From the NCBI GenBank assembly GCA_036365515.1, contig CM070877.1, positions 63,236,022 through 63,300,021 on the forward strand: 64,000 nt of DNA, written 5' to 3'. This document shows positions 49,212 through 59,301 of the stretch, piece after piece (position 1 is the stretch's first letter; each line of letters begins with the position of its first letter). The position numbers and the translations under genes were made by a program. Under the pieces are notes generated by a model. That model saw only the letters and a program-made list of their open reading frames with translations, was not told where the DNA came from and ran no database searches. The stretch comes from Torymus aiolomorphi. Lineage: Eukaryota > Arthropoda > Insecta > Hymenoptera > Torymidae.

Positions 49212-49747
49212 GTTTCTATATGAGGCGTTTCACGTCAACTGTCCCAGCGCCGCGCGCGAGCGCCAAATCGTGCTATTTCTAACTCATGTTTATGATAAAA
49301 TGTAACTAAAAAAATTGTTTTATAAGCGTTTCCGCGGTATTTTTTCCTCAGCTTTCCAATGGTGTAGGCAGTTTTTCCGAAATTTTCCATTTTCACCTTC
49401 AAAAAGTACAAAACATCTTATAGCTCAAAAAGTGTATTTTTAATATTTTTTTTTTACTATTTAGATCGAAACCTGAGCATTTTTTACATAGGAAATGATT
49501 TTTTTCATAATTTTCTCAGGATGTTTTCTTCGAGAAATAGAACGTGAAAGGGTAGCGCAACGGCTCTTCTGCGCGCGGGCCGTCGCGCGGGACGTCGCGT
49601 AAACTAGGCCTGCCTCGCTACCTAATAACCTTTCATAATCTTTAGCTGTTCTTTCGAATTCTTTGTAATGTAAAAATAATATTTTATTGGCTTTTTTATA
49701 AAAAAAGAAAACAGAGTTTCATAGCTAACAACAATATAGTAATTATA

Positions 49748-52132
49748 CTAACGCTTTTTTCTCAGTACAGATAATTTTTCTATGTTTTTTCTAACAGTTT
49801 TTCTCGGGAAGATTTGATATTCAGAAGTTAAAGAGGTTTTTTTGAGCTTCAATGTACTTTCATCAATTGGAATAATAGCATGGTATTGTAATGTGCCTGG
49901 TATGAATTTAGCCTTATTCAGTCTTGGTTTTAGTTTCAAGACAGTATTTTCATATGATTCTTTACTGCTATAAAAAACTTTGGTTTCTTTGCAATAATCT
50001 TTAGCCCAGTTATAAAGCTTTTCTGGCGTTAAAATATGATTATTAGAAGAAACTTGTAGACTCGCTCGTTTTGCACCTCTTTTTAGGTTGGCGCCTATAC
50101 CATCGCATGCACCTTTGCCATGCGCCGTGGCATAAAAATGCCACTCAGCTGGAACACCAAAATCTTTCTCATGAAAAAGAAGATTTAGAAAATTAGATTT
50201 ATTTTTAAAATGCTGACCTGCTCCATCAGTCAAATAATAGACTTTTTTTACTATGAATTTAGTTTTGAGGTAAGATATTTTAACTTTTTGATATTCATAA
50301 ACGGCAACAGTATCATGGTTTAGATTGTCGGAAATCACAGCAATGCTTACATGTTTAAGCTCTTCCTTTTCTTTATAATACACAACAACTGTAAAAACAG
50401 TTGCTTGGTTGTTGTTCCAGTGGAACGATTGTGTGGAATTTTGTACAAAAAAAGCATAATTTTCGGCAAAATCACAACACACAAGAAATTCTCCTTGTTA
50501 AAGGTTGTTTTTTAAGTCACTTACAAAAAGTGATTGATACTTAGCAAAAAAAATCGTGAGATTTTAATTTTATCAAATTTTCTCCCAGAATGTCCATATT
50601 ATTTGGGCCAAATCGACTTCAAATCGCTTGAAAACCCAAAATATCCATTTTCTAATCCCACCAATCACTATACGCGACTATTTTTTTCTGCTCTATCGAA
50701 TGGAAAAGGTTTTAGGGCCGTAGTGCCAATAGGAAATTAATAATTTTCAAAAATTTTGAGATATTGCAAAAATCATAGAGCCAATCAAAAGAGCAGCGAA
50801 AAATACCCCTATATATGAATTTTGGCTAAATTCGGAGGAAAAAAATTTTTCTTCGTTTATTGGGATATAATGCGTTGAAAATCGCTCAAAAATACCAAAT
50901 TTCAATTTTCTCAGCCTACTAGTGACAATACCCGACTATATCTTCCAGCTCTAGTGGATGGAATATCCTTTGGGGTCGAAGGACCTAGCGGAGATGAGCA
51001 ATTGTGAAAAATGTTCTACATTTCATCGTTTATTTGGGCCAAATCGACTTCAAATCGCTTGAAAACCCAAAATATCCATTTCCTAATCCAACCAATCACT
51101 ATACGCGACTATTTTTTTCCGCTCTATCGAATGGAAAAGGTTTTAGGGCCGTAGAGCCAATAGGAAAATAATAATTTTCAAAAATTTTGAGATATTGCAA
51201 AAATCATAGCGCCAATCGAAAGAGCAGCGAAAAATACCCCTATATATGAATTTTGGCTAAATTTGGAGGAAAAAAATTTTTCTTCGTTTATTGGGATATA
51301 ATGCGTTGAAAATCGCTCAAATAAATTCATGAACATTTACAGTTTTAGAAGCTATTGTACACCGATCTGTTTGAAACCATGATTCATACTCTATTTGAAA
51401 AATATCACTTTCATCAAAACATTCAAGCAAATGTTCACGTAATATGGACATATTGGGGCAATCTAAACAATCACCCAAATAGCATCTATCGTGTGCATCA
51501 TTACACATAATTGCTTGGATGCAATTGTGGTAGTTTTTAAGAGGCAATCTAGTTATCTTTTGTTAAATTTTCTATATCCATAGCACTTAGCATGAGCTTT
51601 ACGTTCTCGTGATGTACACACACGCATACATTATGCGTACCACTACTTCCAGCTAAAGCACAATGTGGGGGCCTCAATTGTGTAAATTTAGTAAAACCAA
51701 TATTAACGTGATCATCTTTTTTAATATGAACTATACAGTTCATTTAAAATACCAACCAGTAATCGTTTTAAACATGTGCTCTTTTACCACTGCTCTGCTT
51801 AACAGATGTGTAATCTTTTAAACCTGGTATAATTCGGCTTACATCATCTTTTTCATAAAATGTTTTCACTGAATTTACAGTTCAGCTGAAAGTAGTTTGC
51901 CACTTTTATTAGCAGGTACTGAAAAAATTCCACTTATAGCTATTAAATTTTTTGCTTCGCGAGCTTCCCGTTCAGTGCAAGCGAATTCTCGCATTAGGTC
52001 CCTACAAGACCAAATCTCAGGCGCAAGAGTTAGTAACTGAATTCTCTCTTGCTTATTTGTTGATTCTGAAATTTTTTTCTTTATTTGTTCAAGAACTGCA
52101 ACACCAGCTTTGTGATACTCATCGTTACACAC
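49748..52132 (-). pseudogene. Transposase-like protein of unnamed family, broken
   Basis: Segments in order: MREFACTEREAREAKNL (near 51990), RPPHCALAGSSGTHNVCVCV (near 51640), DRCYLGDCLDCPNMSILREH (near 51450), then after an insertion AKYQSLFVSDLKNN (near 50540), CCDFAENYAFFVQ, QSFHWNNNQATVF, YYLTDGAGQHFKNKSNF and WHFYATAHGKGACDGIGANL, ending at 49748. I have seen this motif series in proteins of many invertebrate genomes without an assigned function. DFAENY and LTDGAGQ would suit metal-binding aspartates of an RNase-H-like transposase, but that is inference. A 760-bp repeat interrupts the gene (50556-51316). A TAA precedes GEFLVCCDFAEN, and a frame change lies between 51549 and 51547. No active product is expected. 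Confidence 0.72.
50556..51316. repeat. 431-bp-period direct repeat inserted in the transposase gene
   Basis: Copies start at 50601 and 51032 with ATTTGGGCCAAATCGACTTC and are about 97 % alike over some 290 bp. The stretch between them (50895-51031) is a diverged version of the same unit, starting TCGCTCAAAAATACC. The block separates VHEFI from AKYQSLF of the host gene. Confidence 0.85.
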
Positions 52133-52907
52133 TATTTTAGCTTTTTTAGCATCAGCTGGAGGTAAACTTGATTTATGTTTGTAAATTTGACGTCGACAGT
52201 TAGAACAAATTTTACTTTTTCTGGTACTAAGGGATATTCGCTTCTTAAAAGTGTTGGAAAGTCGGTCAATCTTTTATTTTATATGAAGGGTGATCATTTT
52301 TATTTAAAGGATTTATACATTTTAATTTCCAAGTTGCATACATTTTATTTGCTACAATAAACGAAAGAAATAACGAAACAAAGAGTTACCGATGATTTAA
52401 TCATCAAATACACGAAAGACACTATGAAATCCAAGTTTGATTATATTGACAGAAATTCGAACAAATTTCGAAGAGGAATAAAATGAAAAGTCATTGCAAT
52501 TATATACCATCGACGTGACGATTCACATACGGATAGAAAATTTCGATATGAAAGCCACCTATCGAAAGAAAAATGAATCATGCGGTGCCACGCGACATCC
52601 CGCGCGCAGAAGAGCCGTTGCGCTACTTTTTCGCATTCTATTTCTCGAAGAAAACATCCTGAGCAATTATGAAAAAAATCATTTCCTATGTAAAAAATGC
52701 TCAGGTTTCGATCTAAATGGTCAACAAAAAAAATATTAAAAATACACTTTTTGAGATATAAGACGTTTTGTACTTTTTGAAGGTGAAAATGGAAAAATTC
52801 GGAAAAACTGCCTACACCATTGGAAAGCTGAGGAAAAAATACGTCGGAAACGCTTATGAAACAATTTTTTTAGTTACATTTTAGTATCATAAACATGAGT
52901 TAGAAAT

Positions 52908-53320
52908 ATGTTTATTCATTATACTTCTTTTAATTATTTAATAAGCGTGTATCTTTATTATAAATAATTGTGTACATATTATAAATATAATCATGATTTT
53001 TCAAAATATTTTATTTCTAAATATTTTACCATTTAGTTTAGGAGTTATCACCTCTTTTAAACTAGAGGGGCTGTGCCCCCCTGCGTGCCACTCCCCCGCC
53101 GCCACACACACCTGCTCTTCGCTTCGCTCGTCGCTCCCCCACCCTATGTAAAAACTTCGTTTTGACATAATAGATACGACCGCAATACTCAGGAGAATCT
53201 TATAATTTTACAATTGTGAAATTTGTGACATTTTGTTTTCATAATTTATATCATAGGTATAAATATATTTGTAGTAAATCTTAAATAAAAATAAGTATGT
53301 GTTACTTTCACACAGTTCTT
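52908..53320. other. Spacer with GC-rich block
   Basis: A GC-rich patch at 53065-53145 includes CTCTTCGCTTCGCTCG, similar to CTTCGCTTCGCTCGCTCGG at 57462. No gene was recognised. Confidence 0.45.
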
Positions 53321-53887
53321 GCTTATGTATGTTTGGGCATTCAAAATCGATTTTACAGAATTAGACCATTACAACTAAAAACGATAATAATGCGTGCTAG
53401 ACTCTGGCGACGTGGACAATGCATTACGCAAAACTACTGTAGAATTTTTGGGCGTACACTACAACTTCTACATTTAACATACTTGTGTAAAGTCAAATAC
53501 TGTTGAATAATATTAGAAAAACGAGCATTTTATCTGTATTTAGGCATTAAAAATAGTTTTTATTATTATAGGTCTAGCTCATCCAGAACTGATTGTACAT
53601 AAAAATTTAAATGGAAGAAAGTTTTGTTTGAATGTTATTTACAACTTCTGCATTTAACATTTTTGTATAAAGTCAAATGCTGTAAAGTAATAGCCAAATA
53701 TCCGCATTTTTTTGTACATTTAAGCGTTTAAAATCATTTTAAGGGTTTATTTAATTAGAATTTGATTGCACAAAAAAACATTGTACAAAATTAATACAAA
53801 ACAAATACTAGGTATGGTAAACTTTATTCAATTTTAACGAAAAGTGGACGCTAGTTGCTCCCGCGACGCGTTGCGGGAAACGTTAAC

Positions 53888-53890
<3 letters not shown>

Positions 53891-53918
<28 letters not shown>
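53891..53918 (+). repeat. Poly(A) run, 28 bases
   Basis: A pure A tract, preceded by CCCGCGACGCGTTGCGGG (a hairpin near 53861-53879). It could be the tail of a retroposed RNA, but the upstream 40 bp are not recognised. Confidence 0.9.
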
Positions 53919-54139
53919 CAATTTTCGCGGGTGTTCCTAACTACATGATGTATACAATTTCAATTACGAAAATACTTGCAGGTTGCGGCGCACACACATA
54001 CACTAACACGGCGAAAAGAAGAGGAGCAGAAGGAAAAGGCTCGCAGCACTAACAATAAGACTGAAACGGCATTGTCGGCCATAGCAATCTAGCTATTCTT
54101 TTCTGCCTTTGCGTCTTGACATTAGCGCCACAAGCATCG

Positions 54140-54540
54140 GCGGTCGCGCGAAGTAAGTATACCTACTATCCCAGCTGACGGTTACTATAGCCTGCTATAC
54201 CCATGTGGCCGTGTGCGGCGTGCGCATGCGTGCCGCTTGTGTGTGATACAAACAATCGCAGTGCCTGTAGGCTCCCGGCGTTCCCAGCGATGACAGCGGC
54301 TGCTGCAGTACAGCTTCGTGGTGGATGTCATCCCTCTCGTCATGTTCGTCGGTTGATGGTGACTCGTTGGAAGGCAGCGGAGTCGGTGGCGGAAGCAGAT
54401 TTCTTGGTAAGCACTTTCTCGTTCCTAAGCTCTCTGATGGGTGGACTGTGATACTTTTCTCTTGTTGCAGGTATCTGGGGCAGCAAGAGGCGTAAACGAC
54501 GAGCACTGCTGTAGACTGTCTCTTGGCTGTGGTAATGTTG
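54140..54540 (+). other. Candidate spliced transcript of unknown function
   Basis: Strong splice signals occur in order: a donor GTAAGTATAC (near 54151), an acceptor ATCGCAG (54261), a donor GTAAGCAC (near 54405), and an acceptor TTCTCTTGTTGCAG (54471). Joining the last pair removes a ~66-bp intron. It leaves an open frame from the ATG at 54290 (MTAAAAVQLRGG...) through SGAARGVNDEHCCRLSLGCG to a stop near 54543, about 65 codons. Neither domain nor family was recognised. It could equally be a long non-coding RNA. Confidence 0.35.
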
Positions 54541-54633
54541 TCTGAGTTATTTACGTATTAGCCACATGTGGTTTTTAGGTGCCCAATGCTCGCTGTTTGG
54601 CTCCCAAATTAGTGACAGTGTTATCTGCTGCGT

Positions 54634-54894
54634 TTGCCTTGGTCGACCCTAGGGTTGAGGATATCTCTAGCAATGAAACAACAAGGGGAGGTATCCACTG
54701 GTCCTTCCCGTCTACCAGATGAGGTGGCCACCAGTAGTTATATCATCCTGGCCAACAAACCAGTGTCCTTGAAGCAGCACCAACCTGGGCCGGCCAGCCC
54801 TACTTTATTGCCTCTAAAGTTCCAGCAGTGCTTTCAGAGTGTCAGTGCTTTAGGATGTGAGGGGATAGGTAATACAAACTGGGGAAAAATTTGA
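54634..54894 (+). CDS. Unrecognised open frame in GC-rich block
   Basis: An 86-codon frame containing SRLPDEVATSSYIILANKPV and LKFQQCFQSVSALGCEG, followed by a GTAATAC that could be a splice donor (near 54871). Its composition is more protein-like than the neighbouring random frames, but I recognise no domain. It may belong to the same transcription unit as 54140-54540. Confidence 0.2.
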   Translation: MPWSTLGLRISLAMKQQGEVSTGPSRLPDEVATSSYIILANKPVSLKQHQPGPASPTLLPLKFQQCFQSVSALGCEGIGNTNWGKI

Positions 54895-55013
54895 AAAGTG
54901 CAGTGACTGTGTTTAGATACGGTAGGGAAAGGTAGTTATTATTGAGTAAATTAATTTATAAGTTTAGCTAGGATATAAGAACTCGCCTCAGGAGGTTTAT
55001 TGTATTTTAATAC

Positions 55014-55247
55014 TTGTTAATATATTTACAAAAAGAAACTCTTGTGTACGTCACATATATAGAATTTAATGAATATACTAGCGGACTCTGTCAGTCTTAC
55101 AGTGTGCACACTGTAAGACTGACAGAGTCAGCTAGTATATTCATTAAATTCTATATATGTGACACTTTGCCATGTTACGATATCTATATTAAATACCGCA
55201 GCACATACATTTATACACAAGAGTTTCTTTTTGTAAATATAATATTA
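55014..55247. mobile_element. Near-perfect fold-back MITE
   Basis: The outer ends TTTACAAAAAGAAACTCTTG and CAAGAGTTTCTTTTTGTAAA are inverted. The inner palindrome pairs CACATATATAGAATTTAATG with its complement around the centre GTGTGCACAC (near 55108). Only an occasional base breaks the pairing (e.g. AGCGGACTC against GAGTCAGCT). Confidence 0.85.
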
Positions 55248-55322
55248 CTTTAATAGGTACGTACAATCAAATTCTGTTAAGTAAGAAGTGAAAATGTATT
55301 ATAAAGTTATTTAGGCGTTTAA

Positions 55323-56236
55323 CCCTTTGAAGCATGGTTGTAACCCATGTTACCACTTCGATTTCTTTAGATTTTTGTTATTTACTTTGTTGTTAACGTA
55401 TTCAGATCCTGTTTTTTGCAATTTTCAGTGACTTTAGTGACGAAAGAACATAAAAATATAGTTTAATTCACAAAATTGTTTATAATAAATGATTTATAAA
55501 TAAACAAACATAAAAAAAATCATGTTTTTTTCGGCAAAATTCATTTTTGAAGAATCTGTTGAAGATAGTAACTTGAAATTTGGTGTGGATAGGTTTTTGG
55601 GGTCGCTCATTACGCATCCGATGTTAGATTTGCAAAATTCAAGATGGCGGATCCAAGATGGCGGACACAAAATTTTAATCTTCGAGAATGTCGATGAAAA
55701 TTGTTACTCAGACGTTTTCGGGGTCGCTGATTACGAATCTGATGTCAGATTTGCAAAATTTAAATTTCGCAAATCTGACACTGGATTCGTAATCAGCAAT
55801 CCCGAAAACCCTTGAGTAAAATTTTTCATTGATATTCTAAATGATTTAAATTGGCCGCCATCTTGGATCCGCCATCTTGAATTTTGCAAATCTGACATCA
55901 GATTCGTAATCAACGACCCCGAAAACCCATGAGTAATAATTTTCATCGATATTCTCGAAGATTTAAATTTTGGTGTCGGCCATTTTGGATCCGCTATCTT
56001 GAATTTTGCAAATCTGACATCAGATTCGTAATCAGCGACCCAAAAAACCCCTGAGAAAACATTTTTAGCCTCAAATACACTATTTTTAATTTTTTCGTCC
56101 ACCATCTTCTGTCAGCCATCTTGGATTTGAAAAAAATCAAAATTCTGATGGCATATACTCAGCGACCCCAAAAACCCCCGACTAAGAAATTTCAGGCCTT
56201 TAAAATAGTGAATAGAAAAAGGTGTGCTTCAAAGGG
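55323..56236. mobile_element. piggyBac-type MITE with TTAA sites
   Basis: The ends CCCTTTGAAGCA and TGCTTCAAAGGG are inverted and lie exactly between TTAA at 55319-55322 and TTAA at 56237-56240, the hallmark of piggyBac-type insertion. The 914-bp interior is non-coding. It has several copies of AAGATGGCGGATCC-like and CAGATTCGTAATCAGCGACC-like sequence in both orientations. It sits within a satellite unit. Confidence 0.85.
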
Positions 56237-57109
56237 TTAAAATTGATTTTCTGGATCTAGTGATGAAGAATTGATTGTACATGAAAATGTTATATGAGAA
56301 AAAGTTTTGTTTATTATTATGAATTTTGTATTTAACATTTTCTGTAAAGTCAAATTTTGTTGAACAATAAGTGAAAATCGACTACTGAACGTGTATTTTT
56401 AAGCATTAAAAATAGTATTTATAGGTCTAACTCGTCAGGAATTGGTTGTACATAAAAGTGTTAAATAAAGAAAAAAGTTTTGTTCCACGATTTCTATACT
56501 CTTGTATATTTAACATTTTATGTAAAGTCAAATTCTGCTGAATTATATGCGAAAAATGGTCATTTTATCTGTATTAAAGCATTAAAAATCGTTTTTATAG
56601 TCCTAGCTCATAAGGAGTTGATTGTACAGAAAATCTTAAATGGAAGAAAGTTCTATTATCGTGTTATCAAGAACTTTTGTATTTAACATTTCTGTGTAAA
56701 GTCAAATCCTCTTAAGTTATAACTGAAAATCGACCATTTTTTGCCTTTTTTACCGTTTTTCGCAGTTGTCTTGGCAAATATTGCTCGCAACAAAAAATGT
56801 CCAACAGGAAAAAAGTGTCTTTTAATTAGTTTTAGCAGATAGGCCTGTAGATATTAGCGTAAAATAATTTTTCTAGTTTGCATTTAATTTTGCATTTTGT
56901 TCAACATCAATTTATATTCTATATCTTATCATTATATTTTAGTAATTATATGATCTTTGGACAGTTTTATGGATTTTTTCGATCTTATCTATAGCTATTT
57001 AATATTGCTGTGTCCAATTAAATTCTGTTAAATAATAAGTGAAAATTGAATATATAAGATGTGTTTAGGCGTTTAAAATCGTTTCTATAGATCTAGATTA
57101 TCAGGAGTT

Positions 57110-57694
57110 GACGTGTCTGCAGCTACTGGCCAATTTTCTACCGGGGGCAAAGGTATTTTATTCCCATCTCAACAAATATGGCCACTTTTTTCCCTGAAAA
57201 GCGGGACAAAAGCTAAATTTGTTTCCCTCTTTCAACAAATTTAACGTTTGCGGGAAATATGACGATATTTTCCGTAAAAGAGGGAAATATGGCCACATTT
57301 TCCTCTTTTTTTCGGCCGCCGCCCATGTTTACAAACACTCCCCATATTTCCGTCGGTCCCACTTTCCAAATAAAAAAGTGGCCACAGTTGAGATGGGAAT
57401 AAAGTACTATATGTAACTCGGGAGAAAAGTCGATGATTCCCTCGGGTGATCACTCCCCGAGCTTCGCTTCGCTCGCTCGGGTAGCGAACCCACCCGCGGG
57501 AATCAAAAGCGACTTTTTTCCCTTGTTACATAATGAACTATTAATTTTTATAACAAAACAACTTCTTATTAATTAGATCTTTATTTATAGTTGAAATAAA
57601 AATCTAATTAATAAAAAGATGTTTTGTTATCAAAATTAATTGATTAAAATACCTTTGCCCCTGGTAGAAAATTGGCCATAAGCTGCAGGCACGT
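57110..57694. mobile_element. Inverted-repeat element, ~585 bp
   Basis: The ends GACGTGTCTGCAGCTACTGG and CCATAAGCTGCAGGCACGTC are imperfect inverted repeats of about 50 bp that include GGCCAATTTTCTACC. Inside are further inverted pairs, e.g. GTGGCCAC with TTGAGATGGGAATAAA near both sides, and a GC-rich hairpin CCCCGAGC...GCTCGGG (57457-57482). It interrupts the satellite after ATCAGGAGTT. Confidence 0.7.
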
Positions 57695-58447
57695 CAAAAT
57701 TATAATAAAGTCTACCATTTGCTGCTATTAACAATTTATCAGGAGTTGATTTTACATAAATGTGTTAAATAGCAAAAGGTTTTGTTTCAATGTTATCTAT
57801 ACAACTTTTATATTTAATATTTTTGTATAAATTTTTGTATTGACCATTTTAAAGCTTTTTAGCTGTTTTTGGCTGTTATTTTTAAAAATATTGGTGTCAG
57901 AAAGAAGTATCCAACATGAAAAAAATGTGTATTTATGACTTTCAGCAGAATCATTTGTGGTTTTTTTATTTAAATTTGATTTTGGGCACATTATGTCCAA
58001 AAGTCGTTTTTATCAAATTTTTATTTGCTCTAGCGTTTTTGTAATTCGCAACCGATCCGGCTCAATATAGGACCAGTTCTTTTCTATAATTAGACGAGTA
58101 TGTAAAAGAATGTTTGAACTGATCTGTTCACTTCTCAGTGAGATAATCCATAAACTTGATTACATACGAACGTACATACATACATACACAACAGACATTC
58201 CAATTAATCTATAGAACTCTTCATGATCTTCAAGTTTGTCATAGATAAAAATCTTATTATAACCACCTATTGCATCTCTAATGTTATTTCTAATTTCTAA
58301 GATGTGGTTTCACCCACCATCTTCTAGAACTTAGAACAGCTTTCCGTAATTTTATTAAACGCTGTAACAGTACCAATGTATAAAATAGTTAGATAAGGTA
58401 ATATCGATGTTAATGAGTTCAAAATGATGTAGTTTGTATTTGTGCAA

Positions 58448-58480
58448 CGTTTCGGTAGCTGATTCGCTACCCTTATCAAG
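58448..58480 (-). ncRNA. Eroded hammerhead-ribozyme-like core in PLE-2
   Basis: Read on the minus strand: CTTGATAA, a stem GGGTAGC...GCTACC, then GAAACGTTG. Stem II and the GAAAC part are canonical, but the CTGATGA box is altered (CTTGATAA). It is probably not active. Confidence 0.6.
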
Positions 58481-59301
58481 CACTGAAATTTATTAATACA
58501 AAATAGATACAAGGTCACAAATAAACAAAAAAAGTATAACATACAATATCCAAACTGCACGTCGAGCTTACCTAAAGATTTCTGTTAAATAATTAACACC
58601 GTCATACACAAAATACTACATACATTCTTCGTTCTGCAAAAATAGAGCCAATAATGTGAAATATATAAAACCTTTGCACAGAGATCAGCCTCAAATAAAT
58701 ATAATTGTTTCCTGATTTCTTAGGTAAAAACAATCTAAATGTTAACGAAAACATTTCCACCTTCGTAAATCGAATAAATTAGGACGACACAGTAATAAAT
58801 TAATAAATATAACACAACAATTTAATAAATTAACACAGAAGAGAAGCAAAGACAGTCAAAGTAAATAAAAGGAACGTAAACAAGTAGCTGTCCGATATAC
58901 TATTTAAAATTATGGCAGTTGATATACTGATGTCAACAACTAAGTAATAACAAAACAATTTACCCAGTACATTGCAGTCATAATCTATAAAACTTATTTG
59001 ACTATTAATTAAATAAATAATAGAAGAATTTCCTGTTAAAAGTCCTATTTTATTAAAACAAAGGTCAATACTATTATAAAATAATAAAATACATCAAGTC
59101 AAACATTAAAAAATTTTTTCCTTTTTTACACACACAGAAACTCATTTCAAATCTCACGGTCCACTGCAGGACACTACACCTTTGCACTCGCACTACTACC
59201 CAAAATCATGCGCACGCAGATACGCAGTGCCCCGAGTGACAATATTACAATCATGCTTATAATATATCTAACAAATCAATAGTAACAATTATATTCATTT
59301 T

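Larger units (their letters stand above)
49275..52907 (-). mobile_element. Unclassified DNA transposon with ~320-bp terminal inverted repeats
   Basis: The left repeat (49275-49599) starts ATTTCTAACTCATGTTTATG. The right repeat (52591-52907) ends with its complement and matches inward to CTCTTCTGCGCGCGGG. Between them, on the minus strand, lies one broken transposase-like gene. No target-site duplication is visible at these exact ends, so the true ends may differ by a few bases. The long repeats and protein do not match a family I can name. Confidence 0.8.
53320..57850. repeat. ~177-bp satellite, interrupted by insertions
   Basis: Units contain TGTAAAGTCAAATTCTG, then GTGAAAATCGA, GCATTAAAAATCGTTTTTAT, CAGGAGTTGATTGTACA and a TTAAAT-GGAAGAAAGTT end. 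TAAAGTCAAA occurs at about 53489, 53669, 56347, 56522 and 56697, giving periods of 174-180 bp. Partial units lie at 55262-55320, 57000-57110 and 57735-57850. Three inverted-repeat elements and a GC-rich block (53850-54900) lie within the array. Confidence 0.85.

Noticed and set aside
50534..50740. Plus-strand open frame in the 431-bp repeat
   Set aside because: It lies in a non-coding direct repeat, and the second copy at 51032 does not keep the same frame.
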